NCBI GenBank assembly: GCA_030529445.1
Contig: JAUMWW010000012.1
Coordinates: 1-64,000 of the forward strand
DNA: 64,000 nt
Reading direction: 5' to 3'
From: Johnsonella sp.
Lineage (GTDB): Bacteria; Bacillota; Clostridia; Lachnospirales; Lachnospiraceae
The stretch's first letter is position 1. Each line of letters opens with the position of its first letter. Positions 37,500 through 47,800 of this stretch are shown here, in pieces. Made by a program: the position numbers and the translations under genes. The notes beneath the pieces are model-generated. The model ran no database searches, was not told the DNA's origin, and saw nothing but the letters and a program-made list of their open reading frames with translations.

Positions 37500-38600
37500 A
37501 TGATAAAGAAAACAGATGGTAAAAAAACAGTTTATAATATAATCGCCGTTTTGGCATTCATCGCATTCATCAGCTTATTGGAATGGAAGAGATCGGATTT
37601 GAGCTACCAGATCGCGATCATAGAGAGAGCGGCGATTTATGCGGTGGTTGCGGTGGCAATGAATCTGCTGACCGGATTTACGGGACTCTTTTCTCTGGGA
37701 CAGGCAGGATTTATGGCGATCGGTGCATATACGGTCGGCATACTGACCATACCCTTGGAGCAAAGAGCAGGTGTATATTATATAGAAGGAATCGCTCCCT
37801 GGCTGGAAAAGCTCTATCTGCCGTTTTGGCTTGCGATCATAGCGGGAGGGTTCTTGGCGGCTTTTGTGGCTGCATTGATTGGAATTCCGGTTCTGCGGCT
37901 CAAAAGCGATTATCTGGCGATTGCGACACTGGGATTTTCGGAGATCATCAGGGCGCTGATTGCCGCACCGCAGTTTAATAAGATCACAAACGGTTCCTTC
38001 GGATTAAAAAACATCCCGAAGTTTCCGAATTTATATGTGTTTTTTGCGATGATTCTGCTCTGCATCGCATTGATGGTTCTCCTCATTAATTCCTCATACG
38101 GAAGAGCGTTTAAGGCAATCAGAGAGGATGAGATTGCGGCGGAGTCCATGGGGATCAACCTCTTTAAGTATAAGCAGCTTTCTTTCGTGATTTCTTCCTT
38201 CTTTACGGGAATTGGCGGAGGTCTGCTTGCGATGTTCATGAGCTCGATAGATTCAAAGACCTTCCAGATCATGCTCACCTATGATATTTTGCTGATCGTG
38301 GTGCTCGGCGGAATCGGAAGCGTTACGGGAAGCGTGATCGGCGCCTTCCTGATCACGGCGGGAAGAGAATGGCTGAGATTTTTTGACGAGCCGCTTGCAA
38401 TCGCAGGGATAGAGATCCCGCTTTTCAGGACGGGATTTCGTATGGTGATCTTCTCCCTGCTGCTGATGATCGTGGTGCTCTTCTACAGAAGAGGAATCAT
38501 GGGCACCAATGAATTCAGTTGGGAGGGATTGTTCAGACTGATCAAAGGCTTGCCGCAGCGATTCAAAAAAAAGACCGCCGAAGACGGAGGTGAAAAATAA
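37500..38600 (+). CDS. livM: Branched-chain amino acid ABC transporter permease LivM
   Basis: The 366-residue second permease has about ten helices. Family features are NLLTGFTGLFSLGQAGFMAIGAY near residues 58-80, SDYLAIATLGFSEIIR near 138, and the coupling segment AFKAIREDEIAAESMGIN near 203. It carries a charged C-terminal tail. It starts directly after GGGGGG and its stop codon shares a base with the livG start (TAATG). Confidence 0.93.
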   Translation: MIKKTDGKKTVYNIIAVLAFIAFISLLEWKRSDLSYQIAIIERAAIYAVVAVAMNLLTGFTGLFSLGQAGFMAIGAYTVGILTIPLEQRAGVYYIEGIAPWLEKLYLPFWLAIIAGGFLAAFVAALIGIPVLRLKSDYLAIATLGFSEIIRALIAAPQFNKITNGSFGLKNIPKFPNLYVFFAMILLCIALMVLLINSSYGRAFKAIREDEIAAESMGINLFKYKQLSFVISSFFTGIGGGLLAMFMSSIDSKTFQIMLTYDILLIVVLGGIGSVTGSVIGAFLITAGREWLRFFDEPLAIAGIEIPLFRTGFRMVIFSLLLMIVVLFYRRGIMGTNEFSWEGLFRLIKGLPQRFKKKTAEDGGEK

Positions 38601-39484
38601 TGGGGATGAAGGATGTATTGCTCGAAAAGGATTTGAGCGCCGAAAACAATATCCTGACAATGAGCCATATTACGATGCAGTTCGGCGGAGTGGTTGCGGT
38701 CAACGATCTTTCCTTAAAGGTAAATGAAGGAGAGATTGTCGCCTTAATCGGACCCAACGGAGCCGGCAAGACTACGGCGTTTAACTGTGTTACCGGAATT
38801 TATGAGCCGACCAACGGAAGAGTGATTTTCAAGGGTCAGGAAATCCTTTCCTCCACACCGAAGGGAAAGATGAAGAAGCTCTATATCGGAGACTATCCTC
38901 CGCTCAATATCAAGCCGCTTACGAATACGCCGGATGTGATCACGAAACTGGGAATGGCAAGAACCTTCCAAAATATAAGGCTTTTTCATAATCTTTCCGT
39001 TTTTGACAATGTTTTGATTGCAAAGCATATGAGAGCGAAGCAAAACGTATTTTCCGCAACCCTCCGTCTCAATCACCGGGAAGAAGAGAGGATGAGGAGG
39101 GAGGCGGAGGAGCTTTTGGATATGCAGGGGCTTCTCAAATACAGGGATGATCAGGCAAAGAGCCTGCCCTACGGATTGCAGAGAAGGCTTGAAATTGCCA
39201 GAGCCCTTGCAACCTCTCCGAAGCTGCTTTTGCTCGATGAGCCGGCGGCAGGCATGAATCCTCAGGAGACCGAAGAGCTCACGGATTTTATCAGACAGAT
39301 CAGGGATGAGCATCAGCTCACGATTTTTATGATCGAGCATCATATGGATCTGGTAATGAGGATTTCGGATCGCATCTATGTGCTGGATTTCGGCAGACTG
39401 ATCGCCGAGGGCACACCGGAGGAGATACAAAATAACGAGCGGGTAATAGACGCTTATCTGGGGGTGGCAGAAGAAGATGCTTAA
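38600..39484 (+). CDS. livG: Branched-chain amino acid ABC transporter ATPase LivG
   Basis: The 294-residue ATPase has Walker A GPNGAGKT, a LivG-specific insertion before the signature, the atypical signature SLPYGLQRRLEIARAL (typical for LivG in place of LSGGQ), and Walker B LLLLDEPAAGMNP. It starts with an ATG overlapping the livM stop, and overlaps livF by 8 bases, showing tight translational coupling. A 20-residue leader precedes the core domain. Confidence 0.94.
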   Translation: MGMKDVLLEKDLSAENNILTMSHITMQFGGVVAVNDLSLKVNEGEIVALIGPNGAGKTTAFNCVTGIYEPTNGRVIFKGQEILSSTPKGKMKKLYIGDYPPLNIKPLTNTPDVITKLGMARTFQNIRLFHNLSVFDNVLIAKHMRAKQNVFSATLRLNHREEERMRREAEELLDMQGLLKYRDDQAKSLPYGLQRRLEIARALATSPKLLLLDEPAAGMNPQETEELTDFIRQIRDEHQLTIFMIEHHMDLVMRISDRIYVLDFGRLIAEGTPEEIQNNERVIDAYLGVAEEDA

Positions 39485-40199
39485 AATCAAGGATTTAAAA
39501 GTAAATTACGGCGGCATCGAGGCGGTTAAGGGATTGAGCTTCGAAGTACCCGAAAAATCCATCGTAACGCTGATCGGTGCAAACGGAGCCGGAAAATCGA
39601 CGATACTTCGTACGATCGCCGGCTTGGTAAAACCCGCCTCGGGCAGTATCCTGTTTAAGGACAAGGATATCACGAGGGCGGAAACTTCCGATATCATTTC
39701 GGGAGGGATTACTCTGGTTCCCGAAGGAAGAAGAGTTTTTCCGGATATGAGCGTGCTCGAAAACATCAAGATAGGAGCTTATTTAAGGAAGGACAGCCTT
39801 GAGGAGGATATCGAATGGGTATATTCTCTTTTTCCCAGATTGAAGGAAAGGCATTGGCAGCTTGCGGGGACGCTTTCGGGAGGAGAGCAGCAGATGCTTG
39901 CGGTAGCCAGGGCGCTGATGAGCAGACCGAAGCTTCTGATGATGGATGAACCCTCTCTCGGGCTTGCCCCGCTGATCGTAAAGGGAATCTTCGAGATCAT
40001 CAGGGAAATCAACAAAGCCGATGTTACCGTGCTTTTGATCGAGCAGAATGCAAATATGGCATTGAATACGGCGGATTACGGTTATGTTTTGGAAACCGGA
40101 AAAATCATTATGGAGGGAGAAGGAAAAGAACTCCTGCGCAATGAAGCGATCCGAGAGGCATATCTGGGCAAAAATTCGGATAAGAAATACGTCAACTGA
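39477..40199 (+). CDS. livF: Branched-chain amino acid ABC transporter ATPase LivF
   Basis: The 240-residue ATPase shows Walker A GANGAGKST near residues 34-42, signature LSGGEQQMLAVARAL, and Walker B LLMMDEPSLGLAP, as in LivF. With LivG it forms the heterodimeric motor for the LivHM pore. It is the last gene of the operon; an inverted repeat at 40209-40234 follows. Confidence 0.95.
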   Translation: MLKIKDLKVNYGGIEAVKGLSFEVPEKSIVTLIGANGAGKSTILRTIAGLVKPASGSILFKDKDITRAETSDIISGGITLVPEGRRVFPDMSVLENIKIGAYLRKDSLEEDIEWVYSLFPRLKERHWQLAGTLSGGEQQMLAVARALMSRPKLLMMDEPSLGLAPLIVKGIFEIIREINKADVTVLLIEQNANMALNTADYGYVLETGKIIMEGEGKELLRNEAIREAYLGKNSDKKYVN

Positions 40200-40208
40200 T
40201 CAGGGTTT

Positions 40209-40234
40209 CTCAAATGAGAGAATTCTCTATTGAG
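40209..40234 (+). repeat. Inverted repeat downstream of livF
   Basis: CTCAA and TTGAG flank the palindrome AGAGAATTCTCT. It may terminate the liv transcript, but it also overlaps the -35 box of the next operon, so it could serve as an operator. Confidence 0.45.
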
Positions 40235-40258
40235 CTATCCTTTTTACCGTGCTATAAT
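40230..40258 (+). promoter_or_regulatory. Sigma-A promoter of the TauABC-like ABC operon
   Basis: TTGAGC at 40230-40235 and TATAAT at 40253-40258 are separated by 17 bases. Confidence 0.8.
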
Positions 40259-40279
40259 TTGTTAGCAATACCTAACAAA
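40258..40279. promoter_or_regulatory. Candidate operator overlapping the start of transcription
   Basis: TTTGTTAG and CTAACAAA form a perfect 8-base inverted repeat with a 6-base centre. It begins at the last base of the -10 box and spans the expected transcription start, a typical repressor position. Confidence 0.5.
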
Positions 40280-40296
40280 ATCAGGAGGTAAATAAG

Positions 40297-41388
40297 ATGA
40301 TGAAGAAACAAATCGGAGCGCTCATGCTTGCCGCATCGCTCCTTCTCGGAGCATGCAGTACGGGATCCGGCAGCGCCGGCAGCACTGCTTCTCAGGAGAG
40401 CGCAAAGGAAAGCACGGAAGCAAAAATGCAGGAGGCTGCCTCGATGCAGGAATCAAATGCAGAGAGCAAGGCGGAGGAAAGCGCGCCTGCACAAATGGAG
40501 GGAATTCGCCTCGGCGCTCTAAAAGGACCGACGTCCATGGGCATGGTAAAGCTCCTTTCGGATGACCAGAGTACGGAGGCTGCCGGACGATATGCATTTA
40601 CGCTTGCGGCTTCTCCGGATGAGATCGTGCCGAAGATCGTCAAGGGAGAGCTTGATATTGCGGCTGTTCCCTCAAACCTGGCATCCGTGCTCTATAATAA
40701 AACGGAGGGCAAGGTCAAGGTGCTGGCAATCAATACCTTGGGCGTGCTCTATCTGTGCAGGAAGGGATCCGCACAGATCGAAAGCATAGAAGATCTTAAG
40801 GGAAAGACGATATATGCGGGAGGAAAGGGGGCGACTCCGGAATATGTGCTCTCCTATATTCTTTCACAGCACGGGTTGGACATCGAAAAGGATGTGAAGA
40901 TGGAATGGAAGAGCGAGCATGCAGAGATCATCTCCGCTCTGGCAAACGAAGAAGAAGGATTTGCGCTGCTTCCCCAGCCTTTCGTTACGGTGGCTGCTTC
41001 TCAGATTGAAAACTTCGAGCCGGTTCTCGATATGACAAAGGAATGGGATGCGCTCAATAACGGAAGCAGACTGATCACCGGCGTACTGGTCGGAAGAACG
41101 GAATTTATCGAGAAGAATAAGGAGGCATTGGATAGCTTCATGGAGGAATATCAGGCTTCTACGCAGTGGGTCAACGCAAACCTCGATGAAGCGGCGCAGC
41201 TCATAGAAAAATATGATATCATCAAGGCGCCGATTGCAAAAAAGGCATTGCCGCATTGCAATATTACCTATATAGAGGGAGAGGAAATGGAAAAAGCACT
41301 CTCCGGATATTTGGAGATCCTTCACGGATTAAAACCGGAAGCGGTCGGCGGAAAACTCCCCGAGAGCGATTTTTATTTTAAGAAATAG
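40297..41388 (+). CDS. TauA/SsuA-like ABC substrate-binding lipoprotein
   Basis: The 363-residue lipoprotein has a signal ending in lipobox LLGAC (Cys20), a Ser/Glu/Ala-rich linker to about residue 68, then a type II binding fold. The starting motif IRLGALKGPTSMGMVKL and the VLYLCRKGSAQIESIEDLKGKTIYAGG segment place it among NMT1/SsuA/TauA-like binding proteins for nitrate, sulfonates, thiamine precursors or related molecules. The sequence does not fix the substrate. It is the first gene of a three-gene importer operon with its own promoter and candidate operator. An AGGAGG site precedes the double ATG at 40297. Confidence 0.88.
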   Translation: MMKKQIGALMLAASLLLGACSTGSGSAGSTASQESAKESTEAKMQEAASMQESNAESKAEESAPAQMEGIRLGALKGPTSMGMVKLLSDDQSTEAAGRYAFTLAASPDEIVPKIVKGELDIAAVPSNLASVLYNKTEGKVKVLAINTLGVLYLCRKGSAQIESIEDLKGKTIYAGGKGATPEYVLSYILSQHGLDIEKDVKMEWKSEHAEIISALANEEEGFALLPQPFVTVAASQIENFEPVLDMTKEWDALNNGSRLITGVLVGRTEFIEKNKEALDSFMEEYQASTQWVNANLDEAAQLIEKYDIIKAPIAKKALPHCNITYIEGEEMEKALSGYLEILHGLKPEAVGGKLPESDFYFKK

Positions 41389-41390
41389 AG

Positions 41391-42152
41391 ATGAAGAAAA
41401 AAGAGAAGAACAAACAGATCGTTACGCTTGCAGCAGTGCTTTTTGCACTGCTGTTTTGGCAGCTTGCGGCAAAACGCCTGGATCAGAGCCTGCTGATTCC
41501 CGAACCGGAAGAGGTGCTTTTGCGGCTTTGGCAAATCATAAAAAATAAAGAGCTTTTTTTTGCGGCAGGCAATTCTTTGGGAGCGATTTCCGGCGGATTT
41601 TTTGCGGCTCTGCTGCTTGCGGTATGCTTGGCGGCGCTCTCCGCATGGAGGGAGGAGATTGAAATTTTTCTGGCTCCCTATATGCTTGCAATTAAGACGG
41701 TTCCGGTGGCATCCTTTATCATTATTGCGCTGATCTGGCTTTCCGCAAAGAATCTTTCTTCCTTTATTTCCTTTTTGATGGTGCTTCCCATTATCTATAC
41801 CAATGTATTGGAAGGCATTAAGAATACAGACAGGCAAAAGCTTTTCATGTGCGAGATTTTTCGGGTCAGCTCCTTTAAAAAGCTGCTCTATGTTTATCTG
41901 CCCGGGCTGAGAACTTATTTGTATTCGGCGCTGAGCGTATCCGTAGGAATCGCATGGAAGGCGGGAGTTGCAGCGGAAGTGATCGGAATCCCCGAGGGAT
42001 CGATGGGAAGGAGGCTTTATGATGCAAAGATTTATCTGGACACCCCCTCTCTTTTGGCATGGACGCTGGGGATCATTTTGATCAGCCTGCTTTTTGAGCA
42101 GCTCATTCTTCTGGGAGTAAGAGCCTTTTATACGGCGTTGGAAAAGATATAG
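41391..42152 (+). CDS. TauC/SsuC-like ABC transporter permease
   Basis: The 253-residue protein has six predicted helices and the binding-protein-dependent permease (BPD_transp_1) coupling loop GIAWKAGVAAEVIGIPEGSMG near residues 188-208. It starts two bases after the binding-protein gene. It would form a homodimeric pore with the ATPase downstream. The N-terminus has a very basic start (Lys-rich), as usual for inner-leaflet orientation. Confidence 0.9.
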   Translation: MKKKEKNKQIVTLAAVLFALLFWQLAAKRLDQSLLIPEPEEVLLRLWQIIKNKELFFAAGNSLGAISGGFFAALLLAVCLAALSAWREEIEIFLAPYMLAIKTVPVASFIIIALIWLSAKNLSSFISFLMVLPIIYTNVLEGIKNTDRQKLFMCEIFRVSSFKKLLYVYLPGLRTYLYSALSVSVGIAWKAGVAAEVIGIPEGSMGRRLYDAKIYLDTPSLLAWTLGIILISLLFEQLILLGVRAFYTALEKI

Positions 42153-42172
42153 GATCTGTGAGGGGGATGATA

Positions 42173-42790
42173 ATGGAAAAAATAATCATAAAAAATCTTT
42201 CAAAGCAATATGAAGAAAGAAAGGTTCTTAATCGGCTGAATCTGGTTTTGGAGGGAGGGAGCCCGAATTGCATCATGGGTGCCTCCGGCTGCGGAAAGAG
42301 CACCTTGCTCAATATTCTGCTCGGCATTCTCAGGGCGGATGAGGGAGAGATACTGATCGAAGAGAAGGGGGAGATAAAGCCTTGGATTCCCGAAGCTTTA
42401 CATCCTTCGGTGGTTTTTCAGGAGGACAGGCTCTGTGAAGAGTTTTTTGCCCTCTCCAATCTCATGATGGTGATGAGGGGGAAAGAAAGCAGGGGAGAGC
42501 AGAGAAGAAAATGCATGAAACTGCTGTCGGCGCTCGGCTTGGAAGAGTTCATGCATACGAGAGTATCGAAGCTGAGTGGAGGGCAAAAACGCAGAGTGGC
42601 GATTGCCAGAGCGCTCGCTTATGAAGCGGAGCTCTTTATCATGGACGAGCCCTTTCGGGGGCTGGACAGCGAAAACAAGCTGCTGGCGATGCGGATGGTC
42701 AAAGAAATGACGAGAAAAAAGACGCTGATTATCGTCACGCATGAGAATGAAGAGGCGGATTTTTTCGGAAAAAATCAAATCAAGATTTAA
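42173..42790 (+). CDS. TauB/SsuB-like ABC transporter ATPase
   Basis: The 205-residue ATPase has Walker A GASGCGKST, signature LSGGQKRRVAIARAL and Walker B LFIMDEPF. At 205 residues it is shorter than typical SsuB/TauB proteins (about 240-260), lacking the usual C-terminal extension. The start at 42173 is preferred because AGGGGG lies 6 bases upstream; ATG 42167 and GTG 42158 are too close to that site or inside it. Third and last gene of the operon. Confidence 0.88.
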   Translation: MEKIIIKNLSKQYEERKVLNRLNLVLEGGSPNCIMGASGCGKSTLLNILLGILRADEGEILIEEKGEIKPWIPEALHPSVVFQEDRLCEEFFALSNLMMVMRGKESRGEQRRKCMKLLSALGLEEFMHTRVSKLSGGQKRRVAIARALAYEAELFIMDEPFRGLDSENKLLAMRMVKEMTRKKTLIIVTHENEEADFFGKNQIKI

Positions 42791-42859
42791 AAGAAACTTA
42801 TGCAGATTTCTGTTTTTTGAAAAAGAGAACGCGAAAGGCAGGGAAGGATTTTCACCGGA

Positions 42860-42898
42860 TAGTTTTGAATGAATATTCAAAACTATTTTTATTTTTTC
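42860..42898 (+). terminator. Intrinsic terminator of the TauABC-like operon
   Basis: A perfect 11-base stem (TAGTTTTGAAT with ATTCAAAACTA, loop GAAT) is followed by TTTTTATTTTTT. It lies in the 415-base gap 42791-43205. Confidence 0.93.
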
Positions 42899-43005
42899 TC
42901 TTAACACAGTTTTAAAGTCTTAATATTTAATAAAGTTGATTCTTGAAGCCTCCTTTTTTAGCGGTTTTCTGAATTTTTAAGGTTTAAAATTTAATGATTT
43001 TAATA

Positions 43006-43034
43006 TTGTATCCAACCGAATAAAATGCTATACT
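43006..43034 (+). promoter_or_regulatory. Sigma-A promoter of the surface-protein operon
   Basis: TTGTAT at 43006-43011 and TATACT at 43029-43034 are spaced by 17 bases. It leaves a long AT-rich leader of about 165 bases before the first gene, in which I recognise no riboswitch. Confidence 0.7.
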
Positions 43035-43205
43035 GTAAACAGTATTATGTCATTTTTTAAATCATATCTTAAAAATAGGTATTCATTTAAAATGACCAAT
43101 ACAATACGTTAAGTGAAAGGGAGGTATAATATCACAAATCAGGGTTATTTTAGTTTTAAAAAAGGGATTAAAAATAATACGAAAGGAAAGGAGAAGGAAA
43201 AGTAT

Positions 43206-44846
43206 ATGGCGAAGAAAAAGTTTGTTAGAGTGCTGCTTCTATCGGCCTTGATCACTGCTGCTTCCGCCGGTCTGACGATGGCGGATGAATGGCAGCAGAA
43301 GGACGGCTTATGGCAGTATGTCGATTCCGAGGGAAAGCCGTTTGTTTCGAGTTGGGTGAAATCCTCCGACCAATGGTATTATCTCGGTGAAGACGGCAAC
43401 ATGGCGACAGACGCGTTGATTGAAGACGGAAGCAATTATTACTATGTCAATGCGGACGGAGTCATGTTGAGAGATCAGTGGGTGAAGCTCGTAGACAGCG
43501 AGAATGCGAATTTCACATACTGGTATTATTTCGGTTCCTCGGGAAAGGCATATAAGGGGAAGTCAGGAAAGCTCTCCACAAAAGAGATCGGAGGTAAGAA
43601 GTATCTCTTTGATGAAAATGCAAAGATGATCACCGGTCTTGTCACCGCCGAGGGGGAAAGAGTGGATCCGGACAGCAAGGCTCCTTATGTGGAGGCTCAG
43701 TATTTCTTCGGAGATGACGGAGCGATGTATCAGGATCAGTGGCATCGATATGAGCTGACTGCGGATGATGATCTTTACAGCCAATTCGGAATGAGAAATT
43801 ATAAATTCTATGAAGAAATGTGGCTGTATTTTGATCATACAGGAAAGAAAGTCAGCGCAAAATCCCTGTCGAAATCGAAAGTTAAGGAGATAGGAGGAAA
43901 ATCCTATGCCTTTGACGAAAACGGAATCATGATTCCGCATTTTTCAATTCATGATACGACGGTTTCGGCAGCGACAAGCAGCGATGCCAAGTTCAGATAC
44001 GGCTCTCTGGATACTGACGGGCATCTGGCGCAGGAATTCTGGACCTTTACCGTACCTACGGAGGAGATGTCCGAGGAAGATTACCACAGCCAGGAGTTCA
44101 GCTGGTTCAGAACCAGAATCAACGGAGACGTCGAGAAAGACAAGATCGCAAAAGTATTCGACAGAAAATATGCTTTTGATGAGATCGGACGTATGCAGAC
44201 CGGATTCGTGATCATGCAGCCGGACGGAACTTTCGGAAAGCAGTTTGAAGTGGATGCGTTCTCGCTTTCGGATTTCAAGGACGGAACGCTGGAGGACATT
44301 ATCCCCCTGATGACCAGAGGAAATCTCTATCTTTTCGGTACGGACGAACTCAATGACGGCTCGATGAGAATCGGAAAAGATGTAACGGTGGTTCTGAGCG
44401 ATCAGACGGCGACCTTCGGATTCAACAAAAGAGGAGTCGCTTACGGAAACAGAGGAAAGCTGCAGAAGGTAGACGGCAAGTACTATATCAACGGTTTGCT
44501 TCTTCAGGCGGATCCGGCGATCAAATACGGTATCGTGGAAGACAACACGAGATCGGGACAGCCCTCCTTTATGGTGGTTGTCGATGAGAGAGGAAACCAG
44601 GTAAGAGGCAATAAGGCGATACTCAAGGACGGAGACGGAAACTGGATACTCGTAAGAAACGGCAGATTCATAGCCAGAGTGGCGGATGCGGATAAGCCGA
44701 GATGGTATACCAAGGACGGTATGACGGGCTTTTGGAGCTATGACAAGAGCCTGAAGGGGATTGAGAGATATGTAGAGCTGATCAGCTTTGATACACACGG
44801 AGGAAACAATCTCGATCAGGACTTTGTGATATACCAAAAACCTTGA
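43206..44846 (+). CDS. Cell-wall-binding repeat surface protein, 546 residues
   Basis: The exported protein has a signal peptide (residues 1 to about 24, ending near AGLTMA-D) and is then built largely of choline-binding-type repeats of the WxxxDGxWYYVDxxGxxxxxxWV kind. Examples are QQKDGLWQYVDSEG, SSDQWYYLGEDG and SNYYYVNADG near the N-terminus, with more degenerate copies through the middle (SYAFDENGIM, KYAFDEIGRM). No enzymatic domain is recognised. It probably sits on wall teichoic or lipoteichoic acid. Start 43206 follows AAAGGAGAAGG; the GTG at 43113 would place 31 residues before the signal peptide. It is the first of three genes separated by only 16 and 20 bases. Confidence 0.87.
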   Translation: MAKKKFVRVLLLSALITAASAGLTMADEWQQKDGLWQYVDSEGKPFVSSWVKSSDQWYYLGEDGNMATDALIEDGSNYYYVNADGVMLRDQWVKLVDSENANFTYWYYFGSSGKAYKGKSGKLSTKEIGGKKYLFDENAKMITGLVTAEGERVDPDSKAPYVEAQYFFGDDGAMYQDQWHRYELTADDDLYSQFGMRNYKFYEEMWLYFDHTGKKVSAKSLSKSKVKEIGGKSYAFDENGIMIPHFSIHDTTVSAATSSDAKFRYGSLDTDGHLAQEFWTFTVPTEEMSEEDYHSQEFSWFRTRINGDVEKDKIAKVFDRKYAFDEIGRMQTGFVIMQPDGTFGKQFEVDAFSLSDFKDGTLEDIIPLMTRGNLYLFGTDELNDGSMRIGKDVTVVLSDQTATFGFNKRGVAYGNRGKLQKVDGKYYINGLLLQADPAIKYGIVEDNTRSGQPSFMVVVDERGNQVRGNKAILKDGDGNWILVRNGRFIARVADADKPRWYTKDGMTGFWSYDKSLKGIERYVELISFDTHGGNNLDQDFVIYQKP

Positions 44847-44862
44847 TATAGGGAGGAACATA

Positions 44863-47800
44863 ATGAATAATAAGTTTTTAAGAAAGGCAAGGAGAGGACT
44901 TGCGGCGGCTTTATCGGCAGCGATGGTGTTTTCCGGGCTTCCGGTTCTTGGCGGCATGGAGGCGAGAGCGGCTACGGAGCTTCAGGAAAACACCGTCTTG
45001 AGCGATCCTGATACCTTGGTGCATGGTTTCCAGTATATCGGTTCGGCGGGCTCCGCCATCGTCTACGGAAATGCAAGCGGGCATCAGGGGACGAACAGCT
45101 GGAGTCACGGAGGCAGTTCGTACAGGGATCATTACACCTTCGATATGGGTGCGATTACTGATGATGCTCATAAGAACAATAAATCCAAAGGATTTTACGC
45201 AACGGATCCCACGGGACCGCCAAATGCTGCATCGACGGTAAAGACCTCCTACGGAAGCAACTGGTTTGCCGCATATTATGCCTTCGGCAAGCCCTACAGA
45301 GTAGGCAAGATCGATCCTGCAAACCTCGGGGCTCCGTACGAGAGCGGAGTAACGGTGGATCCGAAGCCGACATATGCGGCAAATAATGTGGAGGTTGCAT
45401 CCGCTACATTTAATGCGGATAATTTCCAAAACTTCAACCCGATTATAGCCGGCTCTCCCATGCTGAACGGTCAGGTCAGCACGGTAAGCGGACCCGGCGG
45501 CAAGGAGGTCGAGGTCAGAACGGAGTTTAAGCCCTCCTCGGACGGGCAGTGGATCATTCTTGAGTACACCGTTCACAATAAGACGGCTCAGGAAGTGGAC
45601 TTCAATATCGGGCATGAGACGGATACCCAGCTATATAATCACGATGCCTGCCCCATCATTGTTACCGAGCAGGACGGCGCGGCGAGCGATCCGGACGCCT
45701 TCGAAGGTCTCCATATGATCGCAAATGCTGGAAGCACTTATCAGTTTTCTAACTGCGACATCATTACCTACCATCCCGATCCGGTTCTTGATCTGGGAAT
45801 GCAGAAGAGAGACGGGGCGGATAAGAGCGAGGCTCGTGTATGGGCAGGAAGATATTCTACCACAGGCGGACAAACACATTCTCTTTGGGCATTTTCAAAA
45901 TCGCCGAAGGGTCTTCAGGGAGGATTTGACTCTTCAGGAGCTTTCTCCGCATATTTCAACCTGAAGCCGAGGGAGACCAAGAGCGTAAGATTCGGTCTTT
46001 CGATGAAGACGGCGGTGTATTATGTAAAAGCGGGCGCGACCGGCGGTACCGGGTTTATTGCGACTCCCTACGGAAGCATCAAGGAGGCTCTGGACAAGAT
46101 CAAATCCCTCTCAGGTCTCAAAAAAGCGTATATCTATCTGATGAGCGATGTGGAGCTGGATCAGAAGCTTGTGATTCCGGACGGACTGAGCCTTACGATA
46201 CAGACGACGGACTTTACGATTCCGGAGGGAACGACATATAATACCTCGGGAACCTACTATTACAGCAATGCTCCGGAGCCGTACGAAAACAGCGCACCTC
46301 GTAAGAAGATCATAAGAAAAGCAGGCTTTAACGAGGAGTTCTTCACCCTGGGCGGAGCAAACTCCACTCTGGTTATCGGAGACGTGACTTTGGACGGAGG
46401 CAATTCCGATACCTCGACAAAGCCCTTGATTTCCGCTTCTCAAGGAAAGGTGGAGATCAAGAGAAGAGCGGTGCTTGAGAACAACAAAGTAAACGCGGCG
46501 GATACGGCGAGTGCGATAGACATCAGCGGTTCCGCACATCTTGACATGAACTACGGTACGATCAAGGGCAATACCTCGATGAACGGTTCTGCGGTTCATC
46601 TCGGATCCTCAAAAGAGATGACGCTTCAAAACACCGTAGTCATTCATGACAATAAGGATATAAACGGAGCACAGGCGAACCTGCATTTGAAATCAGGCAA
46701 GAAGGTAAAGGTGCTCAATACTCTGGGAAGCGAGTCCAAGATAGGCGTAAACGTAGAAACGCTTCCGGGAGACAACGAGCATAGTACGCTTGTTGCAATC
46801 AAGGAGCCCTCTCTTGCGACGGTTCCCTATTCCACACTGAATTTCCCGGCGGATAAGGAAGGAACCCTGACCCATACGGGAGATCCGAGCAAGAAGGTGA
46901 CGGATACGGCGGATACCAATACGCCTCAGGATCCGCAGAGCATCTATCTTGCCGCACCGAAGAACTCGCTGAGCATTGCCTATGTGGATACAAGCGGAAA
47001 TATTTTGCCTCCGGCAGTTCTGCCTCCGGGATTTACCAACCCCATTAATGCGGAAGTTGCGGCAGGTTCCGTGCTCAACTATGCACCTCCGGCTGCTACG
47101 GGCTACAGGGTCAAGAGAGCATTCTCTTCACCTCCGAATTCACCGGCGGTTGATCCGGTTACTGGAGTCGTAAACGGCATCATGCCGGGAGCGAACTTAA
47201 ATATTACGGTAGAGTATGAAAAGATCCAGGTGAGATATCTCTTTGACGCAAACGGAGGAACCATAGGCGGTCAGCCTCGCGTGATCAAGGAAGAGAACGT
47301 ATCGACCGGTCCCTCCATACTCGGAAGTCCTCCGATCCCCTCGAGAGTGGGTTATGATTTCGGCGGATGGAGACAGTTCACGGATGACGGAAATGAAGAA
47401 TATAACGGAGAACCCGATCTCAATCCGGGAGCACCGGCATTCGACGCGTATCCGAATCCCGCAGCGGAAGGAATAACCTATCTTTTCGCAAAATGGAATC
47501 CGGGTACGGGACAGTTCCCGCTTTCCCAGAGCCATAAGAACAGCAATCCGAGCGTAAGAATTACCTTCGCGACAAAGACGGAAAACAAAACATTTAACTC
47601 CAGCCAGACGATAGCTCCGGCACCCATCCCCTGCTATCTCTATAATGAGCTGCAACTTGCCCCTGCGCTTGGCTATGTGTCTCCGGGCAACGGAAACCAT
47701 ACCTTCAACATGCCTGCGGGAGGAGTGAGCGCAAACTATACCTATAAGGTAAATCTCGATCCCAGCCAGAGAAAGAGATTTATTGTAGAGCATAAGCCGA

